A stretch of 64,000 nucleotides of DNA, taken from contig OZ271846.1 in the NCBI GenBank assembly GCA_965601485.1, positions 806,001-870,000 on the forward strand. Reading direction: 5' to 3'. Below, piece by piece: positions 8,855 through 17,468 of the stretch; position 1 is the stretch's first letter, and each line of letters opens with the position of its first letter. The DNA is from Methylotenera_A aquatica (GTDB lineage Bacteria > Pseudomonadota > Gammaproteobacteria > Burkholderiales > Methylophilaceae). The position numbers were made by a program, and so were the translations under genes. Below the pieces are notes generated by a model that made no database searches, had not been told where the DNA came from, and worked only from the letters and a program-made list of their open reading frames with translations.

Positions 8855-9383
8855 TTGAAAACCTTTGCCTAAATACTTGCTATTTTGATAGGATTAACTT
8901 CAATTAATTCAGATGCACAAACTAAAGCCGCTAAGAAAAAAGTCAAAAAGCCAAGATTAAAAAACCACACAAGTTGTTCCGACATATGGAATTGCCGTAT
9001 GACAATCCCCCCTCATTACAGCGACTCTTAATTCAGTACAAGAACTCAGTGATGTTATGCCAAAGCCCGACTCTAAACCATTTGATTGGCAAGATCGGAG
9101 CAGTCCAAGATATGTTGTAAAAGAAAGCAAAAATATTGAATGGGCATTTACAAAAGGTGTACATTACGTAAACTCAAGCGTGGTAAACCTCATGATTGAT
9201 ATCGTGTCTGCCGATTACGTCAATGTTGACATGGCATTTAGGTCCGGTGCAACAAACAGCGCTGAATGTGATAAATATCTAACGGAATTTAAAGAAGTTA
9301 AATTTCTCATCAATAAAGTGTGTCAAAGGAAGTTTATTACCAGCAAAGAGGGCGAAGCCGTTTGGGATGGTGTTTATAGTTGA
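8855..9383 (+). pseudogene. broken gene for a small secreted protein of unknown family
   Basis: A signal-peptide-like frame begins at a TTG at 8855 (LKTFA, stop, then ILAILIGLTSINSDAQ). It is interrupted by an in-frame TAA at 8870-8872 and continues into a Lys-rich stretch. A frame change near 8980-9000 then leads to an open stretch ending at a stop at 9383. The surviving open part, from an ATG at 9057, encodes 108 residues with three cysteines and no motif I recognise. I read this as one exported-protein gene that has lost its N terminus to a stop and a frameshift. The alternative, a genuine 108-residue cytosolic protein from 9057, lacks a convincing ribosome binding site. Confidence 0.5.
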
Positions 9384-9463
9384 GAATGAATAAGCGCTAA
9401 TTAGCGTAAATTTAATCTAGGTCAAAATTTACAGGGTTAATTTTTTTTCATCCGTTTGGTTTT

Positions 9464-9832
9464 TTAAATCAATAAAGCTGCCGCCACATGACGGCCTTCG
9501 CTCATTAATATATTGTAGGTTCTGCAGGCCGCCGCCGTCGTCATGCATTCAATCGGAATGCCTTTTTTGGTAAGAAGTTGTGCTATTTTTGGATGTAAAA
9601 ATTGATGAGTTAAGCCAGTGCCCATTAGCACAACTTCTGGATTAATATCTGCAATTTTAGCAAAATGATCCGCTGTTAAATCCTCAAAATTAGCAGCGTT
9701 CCAATCTAACATTAATTGATTTGCTAGCACTATAAGCGCTTGATGATGACGATATTTATTGATTTCAATAAAGTCCTCACCATATCCAGTGATTAAATTG
9801 TTATTTTCAGCAGTTGTTAAATGTAATTTCAT
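9464..9832 (-). CDS. DUF498 / Mth938-like domain protein
   Basis: This 122-residue protein matches the Mth938-like (DUF498/NDUFAF3) fold. Diagnostic segments are the INPEVVLMGTG core, the GIPIECMTTAAACRTYN segment and the final EGRHVAAALLI. The mitochondrial relative NDUFAF3 is a complex I assembly factor; the bacterial role is not established. It is transcribed alone, convergent with the broken gene upstream and divergent from alaA. Confidence 0.85.
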   Translation of the reverse strand: MKLHLTTAENNNLITGYGEDFIEINKYRHHQALIVLANQLMLDWNAANFEDLTADHFAKIADINPEVVLMGTGLTHQFLHPKIAQLLTKKGIPIECMTTAAACRTYNILMSEGRHVAAALLI

Positions 9833-9964
9833 AATGCTATTTTAGCGCTGTCTTTGGATTGAAGAAAAACCTTTTTCTAAGGTAAACTTATAGGTTAGTC
9901 AAAAGCTATTTTTTTGCACAAACATATAACCATTTATTCAACAAAAAACAGAACCATCCCAATT

Positions 9965-11212
9965 ATGCAACCTGTACTCAAATCTAACAAGCTCGCTAAC
10001 GTTTGCTATGATATTCGTGGCCCTGTATTGCAGCGAGCGCGTCAAATGGAAGAAGAAGGTCAGCGCATTATTAAACTAAATATTGGCAATCCTGCCGCTT
10101 TTGGTTTTGAAGTGCCAGAAGAAATCCAGCTAGACGTGATTCGTAATATGGGCGATGCGGGTGGTTATACTGATTCAAAAGGCCTATTCGCTCCGCGCAA
10201 AGCCATTATGCATTACACACAAAGCAAGCATATTGCTAATGTGACGGTAGACGATATTATTATTGGTAATGGCGTTTCTGAGTTGATTGTGATGGCGATG
10301 CAAGCGCTGGTGAATAATGGCGACCAAGTTTTGGTGCCTATGCCGGATTATCCTTTATGGACTGCAGCAGTGACATTGGCAGGTGGCACTGCACGCCATT
10401 ATCTGTGTGATGAAAACACAGGATGGTTGCCAGATTTAAAAGATATTGAAGCTAAGATTACCACCAATACGCGCGGTATTGTGGTGATTAACCCAAATAA
10501 CCCAACTGGTGCGCTTTATCCAAAAGAAACGTTATTAGGAATTATTGAAATAGCTCGTCATCACGATTTAGTGGTCTTTGCCGATGAGATTTACGATAAA
10601 GTTTTATACGATGATGTTGAACATATTTCAATGGCGTCATTGGCTGAAGATGTGTTGTTTGTTACATTTAACGGTTTGTCTAAAAATTACCGTACTTGCG
10701 GATACCGTTCTGGTTGGATGGTGGTATCAGGTAATAAAAGTGCCGCAACCGATTATGTAGAAGGCTTAAATATGCTGGCCTCTATGCGTTTATGCGCCAA
10801 CGTGCCAGGTCAGTTGGCTATCCAAACCGCGCTGGGCGGCTATCAAAGCATTGATGATTTAGTGGCGCCTGCAGGCAGGCTTTGTAAACAGCGCGATTTG
10901 GCCTATGAATTGATTACTGCGATTCCTGGCATAACATGCGTTAAGCCAAAAGCGGCAATGTATTTATTCCCTAAGCTAAATTTAGAAATGTATCCGATTA
11001 AGGATGATCAGCAGTTTATTCTAGATTTATTATTAGAAGAAAAAGTACTGCTGGTACAAGGCACAGGTTTTAACTGGAAAACGCCTGACCATTTCCGCGT
11101 GGTGTTTTTACCCAATTTAGACGATTTAACAGAAGCGATTAAACGCATCGCTAGCTTTTTAGCCCGATATAGAAAAAAACACAGTAAAAAATTAGATGGA
11201 GCATCAGTTTGA
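9965..11212 (+). CDS. alaA: glutamate-pyruvate aminotransferase AlaA
   Basis: This is a class I PLP-dependent aminotransferase of the AlaA (YfbQ) type that makes alanine from pyruvate and glutamate. It shows the family opening KSNKLANVCYDIRGPVL, the INPNNPTGA motif, the DEIYD segment and the PLP-binding lysine in FNGLSKNYR. The ATG at 9965 reproduces the normal AlaA N terminus; an upstream start at 9914 would add 17 unrelated residues. The stop codon overlaps the start of hom (TTGA), so the two are translationally coupled, an arrangement common in betaproteobacteria. Confidence 0.95.
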   Translation: MQPVLKSNKLANVCYDIRGPVLQRARQMEEEGQRIIKLNIGNPAAFGFEVPEEIQLDVIRNMGDAGGYTDSKGLFAPRKAIMHYTQSKHIANVTVDDIIIGNGVSELIVMAMQALVNNGDQVLVPMPDYPLWTAAVTLAGGTARHYLCDENTGWLPDLKDIEAKITTNTRGIVVINPNNPTGALYPKETLLGIIEIARHHDLVVFADEIYDKVLYDDVEHISMASLAEDVLFVTFNGLSKNYRTCGYRSGWMVVSGNKSAATDYVEGLNMLASMRLCANVPGQLAIQTALGGYQSIDDLVAPAGRLCKQRDLAYELITAIPGITCVKPKAAMYLFPKLNLEMYPIKDDQQFILDLLLEEKVLLVQGTGFNWKTPDHFRVVFLPNLDDLTEAIKRIASFLARYRKKHSKKLDGASV

Positions 11213-12522
11213 AGATATTAAATGTAGGCCTTTTAGGCATAGGCACAGTAGGTGGCGGTACATACAATGTATTAACTCGCAATGCAGCAGAAATCACTCG
11301 CCGAACAGGCGTTGCTATTAATGTGCTTCAAGTGGCTGATAAAAATATTGACCATGCCAAAATGGTTACTAGCGGTAATACGCTATTATCCACTGACGCA
11401 TTTGATATCGTGAATAATCCAGAAATCGATGTGGTAGTAGAGTTAATTGGTGGGTATTCACTAAGCAAAGAATTGGTGTTAAAGGCAATTGCCAACGGTA
11501 AACACGTGGTGACTGCGAATAAAGCGATGCTTGCCATGCATGGCAATGAGATTTTTGCGGCTGCTCAACAAGCGGGCGTTATCGTGGCGTTTGAAGCTGC
11601 GGTAGCAGGTGGTATTCCAATTATTAAAGCCTTGCGTGAAGGTTTAGGTGCAAACCGTATTGAGTGGGTTGCTGGCATTATTAACGGCACAACCAATTTT
11701 ATCCTCACCGAAATGCGCGAAAAAGGTTTAGCCTTTGCCGATGTGTTGGGTGAAGCGCAACGTTTGGGCTATGCTGAGGCCGATCCAACTTTTGACGTAG
11801 AAGGCATTGATGCTGCACATAAATTAACCATTATGGCGGCGATTGCATTTGGTATGCCAATGAAGTTTGAGCAGGCTTACACCGAAGGCATCACCAAATT
11901 GCAGCAAGCTGATATTAAATACGCCGAAGAGTTGGGCTACCGTGTTAAATTGCTTGGCATTACCAAGCAATCGGCAGGCGGCGTAGAGCTTCGTGTGCAC
12001 CCAACGCTAATTTCAGAAAAGCGTTTAGTGGCGAATGTGAATGGTGCGATGAATGCTGTTGTGGTGAAGGGCGATGCAGTAGGCCCAACTTTGTATTATG
12101 GCGCGGGGGCGGGTGCAGAGCCAACAGCAAGTGCGGTGGTAGCCGATTTAATGGATGTAGCGCGTTTAAGCAGTACAACTGCAGAACAGCGCGTACCTTA
12201 TTTAGGCTTTCAGGCAGGTCAATTAAACGATTTGCCTATTTTGCCGATTTCTGAAATTAGTAGCGCTTACTATTTGCGCCTTCGTGCCTCTGATAAGCCA
12301 GGCGTACTGGCTGGTGTTACTAAAATATTAGCAGATCGTAACATTTCAATTGATGCGATGTTACAAAAAGAACCCGCGGATAACGAAACTGAAGCGGATA
12401 TTGTGATTTTGACGCACGTAACAATCGAGGCGAATATGGATGCGGGTATTGCTGAAATCGAAGCTTTGCCAGCAATTGTAGGCAAATTGGTTAAAATTCG
12501 TATGGAAGAATTAAGTAAATAA
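11209..12522 (+). CDS. hom: homoserine dehydrogenase
   Basis: Hom reduces aspartate semialdehyde to homoserine for threonine and methionine. The 437-residue protein has the N-terminal Rossmann motif GLLGIGTVGGGT, the catalytic domain with GIINGTTNFIL and the lysine/aspartate region YAEADPTFDVEGIDAAHK. A C-terminal ACT domain (from about residue 345, SAYYLRLRASDKPGV) probably binds threonine as a feedback inhibitor. It starts with TTG at 11209 inside the alaA stop, with a GGAG ribosome binding site about 10 bases before. thrC follows after 52 bases. Confidence 0.96.
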   Translation: MKILNVGLLGIGTVGGGTYNVLTRNAAEITRRTGVAINVLQVADKNIDHAKMVTSGNTLLSTDAFDIVNNPEIDVVVELIGGYSLSKELVLKAIANGKHVVTANKAMLAMHGNEIFAAAQQAGVIVAFEAAVAGGIPIIKALREGLGANRIEWVAGIINGTTNFILTEMREKGLAFADVLGEAQRLGYAEADPTFDVEGIDAAHKLTIMAAIAFGMPMKFEQAYTEGITKLQQADIKYAEELGYRVKLLGITKQSAGGVELRVHPTLISEKRLVANVNGAMNAVVVKGDAVGPTLYYGAGAGAEPTASAVVADLMDVARLSSTTAEQRVPYLGFQAGQLNDLPILPISEISSAYYLRLRASDKPGVLAGVTKILADRNISIDAMLQKEPADNETEADIVILTHVTIEANMDAGIAEIEALPAIVGKLVKIRMEELSK

Positions 12523-12574
12523 ATCAGACTGTCATTGCAACATTTGCAGAGCTGGCAGCAGTTTAAGAGATTAC

Positions 12575-13996
12575 ATGAAATACATATCAACCCGCGGGCA
12601 ATCGCCTGCTTTAAGTTTTAGCGAAATCTTATTAGGTGGTTTGGCGCCTGATGGCGGTTTATACTTGCCTGAAACTTATCCACAATTTAGCGATGCGGAC
12701 TTAAGCGTGATGCGTGGCATGAATTATGCCGATTTAGCGTTTGCAATTTTAAGTCGCCTGATTGACGATATCTCATCCACTGATTTAAAAGCGATTATTG
12801 ATAAAACCTACAGGGCCGATGTTTATAGCTTTACGCGCTCAGGCCAAAACGCGGCTGATATTACGCCCACCGTCAAGTTAGAACACGATTTGTATCTGTT
12901 AAGCCTTTCTAACGGCCCAACCTTGGCGTTTAAAGACATGGCCATGCAATTATTAGGCAATTTGTTTGAATATGTATTAGTTAAAACAGGTTCAACAACC
13001 AATATTTTAGGTGCTACTTCTGGCGATACAGGTTCTGCCGCTGAATACGCCATGCGCGGCAAAAAAGGTGTGCGTGTGTTTATGCTGTCACCACACAAAA
13101 AAATGAGCCGTTTTCAAACTGCTCAAATGTTTAGTTTGCAAGATGAAAACATTTTTAATATCGCCGTAAATGGCGTGTTTGACGACTGCCAAGATATGGT
13201 AAAAGCCGTTTCAAACGATGCTGCTTTTAAAGCACAATACAAAATTGGTGCGGTGAATTCCATTAACTGGGGTCGTATTGTTGCTCAAGTGGTGTATTAC
13301 TTTAAAGGTTACTTTGCGGTAACTGAGAATAATGCGCAAAAAGTCAGTTTTGCGGTACCTAGCGGTAACTTTGGTAATGTGTGCGCAGGCCATATCGCGC
13401 GCATGGTGGGCTTGCCTATTGATAAGCTAGTGGTTGCTACTAACGAAAATGACGTGTTAGATGAATTTTTTAAAACGGGCGTTTATAGGCCGCGTGGTTC
13501 AGCCAATACTTATCATACTTCCAGTCCTTCAATGGATATTAGTAAAGCGTCCAACTTTGAGCGTTTTGTTTTTGATTTAGTGGGTCGTGATAGCGCCAAA
13601 GTACGTGAATTATGGGCCAGAGTTGATAAAGGTGGCGCGTTTGACATTAAACATTTGATGCCAAAATTAGCGGATTATGGGTTTGTTTCCGGTAGCAGTA
13701 ATCACACCAATCGCATGCAAACTATACGCGAATCTAAAGCGAAATATGATGTGGTTATTGATACGCATACCGCAGACGGCCTTAAAGTTGCAATGGAATA
13801 CAAGCAAGAAAATACACCAATGGTGGTATTAGAAACGGCATTGCCAGCTAAATTTGAAGATGCACTAGTTGAAGCATTGGGTGAGATACCGCCAAGACCA
13901 GAATGTTTAAAAGGCATTGAGCTATTACCGCAGAAATTCAAGGTTATGGATGTTGATGTGGCTGCGATTAAAGATTTTATTGTGAAAAATACCTAA
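12575..13996 (+). CDS. thrC: threonine synthase
   Basis: ThrC converts O-phosphohomoserine to threonine with PLP. The 473-residue product is of the longer bacterial/fungal type. It opens MKYISTRGQSPALSFSE and has the PLP lysine in GPTLAFKDMAMQ. The phosphate-binding loop (GATSGDTGSAAEYA) and VPSGNFGNVCAGH are also present. It completes the alaA-hom-thrC unit. thrB is not nearby; homoserine kinase must be encoded elsewhere. Confidence 0.96.
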   Translation: MKYISTRGQSPALSFSEILLGGLAPDGGLYLPETYPQFSDADLSVMRGMNYADLAFAILSRLIDDISSTDLKAIIDKTYRADVYSFTRSGQNAADITPTVKLEHDLYLLSLSNGPTLAFKDMAMQLLGNLFEYVLVKTGSTTNILGATSGDTGSAAEYAMRGKKGVRVFMLSPHKKMSRFQTAQMFSLQDENIFNIAVNGVFDDCQDMVKAVSNDAAFKAQYKIGAVNSINWGRIVAQVVYYFKGYFAVTENNAQKVSFAVPSGNFGNVCAGHIARMVGLPIDKLVVATNENDVLDEFFKTGVYRPRGSANTYHTSSPSMDISKASNFERFVFDLVGRDSAKVRELWARVDKGGAFDIKHLMPKLADYGFVSGSSNHTNRMQTIRESKAKYDVVIDTHTADGLKVAMEYKQENTPMVVLETALPAKFEDALVEALGEIPPRPECLKGIELLPQKFKVMDVDVAAIKDFIVKNT

Positions 13997-14011
13997 ACTG
14001 CTGTGATTATT

Positions 14012-14038
14012 AGCCTAAGGTTTTTTGTAGGCTTTTAA
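14012..14038 (+). terminator. candidate terminator after thrC
   Basis: An AGCCTA arm at 14012-14017 pairs with TAGGCT at 14028-14033, with a 10-base U-rich loop, and is followed by TTTAAT. The stem is short, so this is a weak candidate. Confidence 0.4.
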
Positions 14039-14113
14039 TCTGGTTGTTTGTATGTTTGAAAAAGCTAGACTCTTCGCTATGCTCAGAATGTCGGGCTTGG
14101 AAATATATTATTA

Positions 14114-14908
14114 ATGAAACAATATACTGATTTACTGAATCATGTTTTAGCGAACGGCAATGTTAAAACAGACCGCACAGGTACTGGTACGACTTCCGTG
14201 TTTGGTTACCAAATGCGTTTTGATTTAAACACAGGCTTTCCACTGCTTACTACCAAAAAAGTCCATTTAAAATCCATTATTCATGAGCTACTTTGGTTTT
14301 TGCAAGGTTCAACCAATATTGCGTATTTAAAAGAAAATGGCGTACGGATTTGGGATGAGTGGGCAGATGAAAATGGCAATTTAGGGCCTGTTTACGGCTA
14401 CCAGTGGCGGAATTGGCCTAAACCAGACGGTACTCACATTGATCAAATTACCCAGGTTATTAATGCCATTAAAAATACACCTGATTCACGACGATTAATT
14501 GTGTCTGCTTGGAATGTGGCCGATGTTGACCAAATGAAATTGCCACCTTGCCATGCATTTTTTCAGTTTTATGTCGCCGATGGAAAATTGAGCTGTCAGC
14601 TGTATCAGCGCAGTGCTGATATTTTTTTAGGCGTACCATTTAATATTGCGTCTTACGCGCTATTAACCATGATGGTAGCGCAAGTTTGTGGCTTAAAGTT
14701 GGGTGATTTTGTACATACATTAGGTGATGCACATATTTACAGCAACCACATGGAACAAGTTCAAGAACAATTATCGCGAACACCAAAATCACTCCCGCAA
14801 ATGCTTATTAACCCCAATGTGAGCGATATTTTCAGTTTTAAATTCGATGATTTTACTTTAGAAAACTATGATCCGCATCCCGCTATTGCGGCTAAAGTCG
14901 CTGTTTAG
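14114..14908 (+). CDS. thyA: thymidylate synthase
   Basis: ThyA methylates dUMP to dTMP using methylene-tetrahydrofolate, which it oxidises to dihydrofolate; the folA gene at 19.5 kb recycles that product. The 264-residue protein has exactly the E. coli length. The nucleophile Cys146 is in LPPCHAFFQFYV and the phosphate-binding motif QRSADIFLGVPFN is intact. It is transcribed on its own, 117 bases after thrC. Confidence 0.97.
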   Translation: MKQYTDLLNHVLANGNVKTDRTGTGTTSVFGYQMRFDLNTGFPLLTTKKVHLKSIIHELLWFLQGSTNIAYLKENGVRIWDEWADENGNLGPVYGYQWRNWPKPDGTHIDQITQVINAIKNTPDSRRLIVSAWNVADVDQMKLPPCHAFFQFYVADGKLSCQLYQRSADIFLGVPFNIASYALLTMMVAQVCGLKLGDFVHTLGDAHIYSNHMEQVQEQLSRTPKSLPQMLINPNVSDIFSFKFDDFTLENYDPHPAIAAKVAV

Positions 14909-14993
14909 TTGTTTTTAAAACGGCATCTGGCTGAATTCAGCCATGCAACAGTTATATATAGCCAAAATTGTTACAATTATGTAATTAATCAAT

Positions 14994-15017
14994 TACCTAT
15001 GAACTTTTAGGTATAAT
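14994..15017 (+). promoter_or_regulatory. candidate -10 box with overlapping inverted repeat upstream of the PepSY gene
   Basis: TACCTA at 14994-14999 and TAGGTA at 15008-15013 are perfect inverted arms with an 8-base spacer. The second arm overlaps a TATAAT at 15012-15017. No good -35 box is visible. This could be an operator over a promoter about 70 bases before the start codon. Confidence 0.4.
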
Positions 15018-15082
15018 TATTTCTCATATTCACAATATAGACCTCTTGAAATACATTTTTTTAATTTAATTTGGAGATAAAC

Positions 15083-15610
15083 ATGATTCGTTTAACAATT
15101 GGTGCCACGCTAGTAGGTGCGGCACTTTTAGCAAATACAGCCATGGCAGACCATGAAACAATTAAGCCACATAAATCGGATAGCTTGGGCAATTGTGTTA
15201 AGGCTGCTTTAACAGCGCATGAAGGTAAAATCGTAAAGTTGGAACTGAAATCAGAAGATAAAGCACCAGTTTACGAGTTTGACATTGAATCAACTGATGG
15301 CACTGCATGGGATATTGAATGCAATGTAAAAACCGGCAAAATTACTGAAATTGAGCAAGAAGTAAAAGCCGACAACACCAAATTTAAAGCATTAGCAAAA
15401 GTTTCGGAAGCTGATGCAAAAGCCACAGCGTTGGCTGCACACCCAGGTACGATAGTTGAGACAGAGTATGAATTAGAGGCAGACGGCAAAGCTTCTTATG
15501 AGTTTGATATTTTAGAGGCGGATAAAGAAGAAGTGAAAGTAGAAGTAGATGCGACGACAGGTAAAATTGTTGAAAAGAGTCATGAAGTATATCAAATTGG
15601 TAAAGATTAA
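15083..15610 (+). CDS. periplasmic protein with two PepSY domains
   Basis: The 175-residue product has a signal peptide (residues 1-22, cleavage after TAMA) followed by two tandem PepSY-like repeats. Each repeat contains an alpha-helix, a YEFDI strand and a VDATTGKI-type turn (about residues 33-92 and 105-170). The mature protein is very acidic. PepSY proteins are thought to modulate secreted peptidases or sensor proteins; no partner gene is adjacent. The ATG at 15083 is preferred over a TTG four codons earlier because GGAGA lies 6 bases before it. A strong hairpin terminator follows. Confidence 0.85.
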   Translation: MIRLTIGATLVGAALLANTAMADHETIKPHKSDSLGNCVKAALTAHEGKIVKLELKSEDKAPVYEFDIESTDGTAWDIECNVKTGKITEIEQEVKADNTKFKALAKVSEADAKATALAAHPGTIVETEYELEADGKASYEFDILEADKEEVKVEVDATTGKIVEKSHEVYQIGKD

Positions 15611-15639
15611 CTAGTCAGTTTATAGTTAAGGAAGTATTA

Positions 15640-15663
15640 AAAAAGGCGCATTTGCGCCTTTTT
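15640..15663 (+). terminator. rho-independent terminator, bidirectional
   Basis: AAAAAGGCGC at 15640-15649 pairs over 10 bases with GCGCCTTTTT at 15654-15663 around an ATTT loop. The A-tract and U-tract flanks allow it to serve both the PepSY gene (plus) and the convergent regulator gene (minus). Confidence 0.85.
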
Positions 15664-15708
15664 AATTTTAATAATTTACTCTAGTTAACTAGACTTTAGT
15701 TAAAGTGA

Positions 15709-17193
15709 TTAGCCATTTAGCGACTGATATGATTGCCTTTGGAACGCATTTTTTAAGCGCTTAATGCCTAAATGTACTTCATCGTTAGTTAGGTTGGCAA
15801 AGCCCAACCTAATTGCCGAAACTTGCTCGCGGTTACCGCAAAAGCTGGCGCCAGGTACAATGCGCACTTTTTCAATTTCGGTATCTTTAAGCAATAATGG
15901 CATATTAATATTGGCGTTAACCTCTAACCATAAGGCAAGCCCGCCATCGGGCAATTTAAAGGTTACAAAGTCTTTTAATTCTTCACGAATTAATTTGGCG
16001 ATATAGGTGCGGCGCTCATCATAAATTTTAAACGTTTTAACAGTATGGCGATTAATTTCGCCAGTGTGCAATAGCTCAGCAATCGCAAGCTCTGTTACTG
16101 TATTGCCTTGACGGTCAATCATCATGATTTCGCTGGCAAATTGTTTGGTAATTTCTTTGTGTGCGGCAATAAAGCCTATTCTAAAGCCAGGAGCTAATAC
16201 TTTAGAAAGCGAGCCGATGTAAATCACACGATTCGATTTATCAAAACTGGCTAACGGTAATATAGACTTATTGGAAAAATTAAACTCAAAATCATGGTCA
16301 TCTTCAATAATTAAAAAATCATACAGGTCAGCCATGGCTAGTAAGCGTCGTCTGTGTGACATAGGCATGCTCACAGTGGTTGGTATTTGATAGTGCGGGC
16401 TGACACATGCCGCTCTTATTTTTGTGTGCTTACATATTGTTTCTAGCTCATCCAAATCAATGCCTTTGTCATTTTGTCCTACTGATATAACGTTGGCGCC
16501 ACAACTTTTAAAAGCATCACTGGCTAATTGGTCGCATAATTTTTCCATGACGATATTGTCGCCATTACGCATTAAAACCCTTGCTACCAAGAAAAACCCC
16601 ATCTGGCTGCCGCGTACCACGCAAATATTATCAATATCCGTATGCAAGCCTCTATTGATATTAAGCATATGCAATATCGCCTGCCTTAATATCATTGAGC
16701 CTTTGGGTTCGTTGTAAGACTGCTTATTGGTTCTAATACTAACAATTAGGGCATGGCGCATGGCACGCGAAAGCACCTCTAAGGGCATTAAGCGCGAATC
16801 CGATAAACCAGAGCTGAAACTAATAATATCGCTTTCAATTTTTTTGTTGGCAGAAATGACGGGTTCGAGTTGGGATTTATTTTGAAACCCATAATTAATT
16901 TTGGTAATTGGTTTTGGGTGATGATTCACTGATAGTATACGAGGTGATACAAATGTCCCGCGCTTGTGTTCAGAATGCAGCCAACCTTGTGCAATCATTT
17001 CTTCATAGGCCTGCACAACAGTTTTGCGATTAACTCCTAATATAGTTGCCAGTTCTCTGGTGCCTGGCAATGCTGAGCCTACAGCAAAGCGTCCATGCTG
17101 AATTTCTTCTATAATCTTTTGCGCAATTTGTACATGAATAGAGGTGTCAGTGTTTCTAAGCAGTTCGATTTGCAGTTCCCAAGGCCTTAACAT
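15709..17193 (-). CDS. MocR/PdxR-type GntR family regulator with an aminotransferase domain
   Basis: The 494-residue protein has an N-terminal GntR winged helix (about residues 12-80, with GSALPGTRELATILGVNRKT) joined to a class I aminotransferase fold (about 110-490). The PLP-lysine motif is present as GSLSKVLAPGFR. MocR-type proteins sense a PLP-linked ligand and control genes such as pdxST, gabDT or amino acid genes, often a divergent neighbour. The divergent neighbour here is xoxF, 275 bases away, with a palindrome between. No vitamin B6 or GABA genes are close. A link to xoxF is inference only. Confidence 0.9.
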   Translation of the reverse strand: MLRPWELQIELLRNTDTSIHVQIAQKIIEEIQHGRFAVGSALPGTRELATILGVNRKTVVQAYEEMIAQGWLHSEHKRGTFVSPRILSVNHHPKPITKINYGFQNKSQLEPVISANKKIESDIISFSSGLSDSRLMPLEVLSRAMRHALIVSIRTNKQSYNEPKGSMILRQAILHMLNINRGLHTDIDNICVVRGSQMGFFLVARVLMRNGDNIVMEKLCDQLASDAFKSCGANVISVGQNDKGIDLDELETICKHTKIRAACVSPHYQIPTTVSMPMSHRRRLLAMADLYDFLIIEDDHDFEFNFSNKSILPLASFDKSNRVIYIGSLSKVLAPGFRIGFIAAHKEITKQFASEIMMIDRQGNTVTELAIAELLHTGEINRHTVKTFKIYDERRTYIAKLIREELKDFVTFKLPDGGLALWLEVNANINMPLLLKDTEIEKVRIVPGASFCGNREQVSAIRLGFANLTNDEVHLGIKRLKNAFQRQSYQSLNG

Positions 17194-17316
17194 TGCAACT
17201 CCATTTTCATTAACCTTTTTAATATTAGCAAATACATTCCATAATCTGCTTCCTCCAAAACTGGACCCATTCGAAATTTAATTCTGGATGGCATCAATAT
17301 CCTCAAATGCATGTAC

Positions 17317-17343
17317 TGTAACATTTGTTTACAAATTGTTACA
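17317..17343. promoter_or_regulatory. 27-base palindrome between the MocR-type gene and xoxF
   Basis: TGTAACA at 17317-17323 is mirrored by TGTTACA at 17337-17343. Inside lies a second inverted pair, ATTTGT and ACAAAT, offset by half a base. It lies about 126 bases before the xoxF ATG and 124 bases before the regulator ATG, where a shared operator would be expected. The binding protein is unknown. Confidence 0.5.
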
Positions 17344-17364
17344 TTTTGATTAAATATTAAGCAA

Positions 17365-17394
17365 TTGATGTCTAGTTAAACTGAAACGTAAACT
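17365..17394 (+). promoter_or_regulatory. candidate xoxF promoter
   Basis: TTGATG at 17365-17370 and TAAACT at 17389-17394 are separated by 18 bases and lie about 75 bases before the xoxF start. Each box matches the sigma70 consensus only in part. Confidence 0.3.
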
Positions 17395-17468
17395 AAAGAA
17401 CATAAATAAACTGTTTAATTCAATTAAATGGTTTTATTTATATATCTATTTTGTCTTTGGAGATAAAA

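Noticed and set aside
17250..17290. AAACTGGACCC-type segment reminiscent of an insertion sequence end
   Set aside because: No matching opposite end, target duplication or transposase remnant is visible; the likeness is too short.
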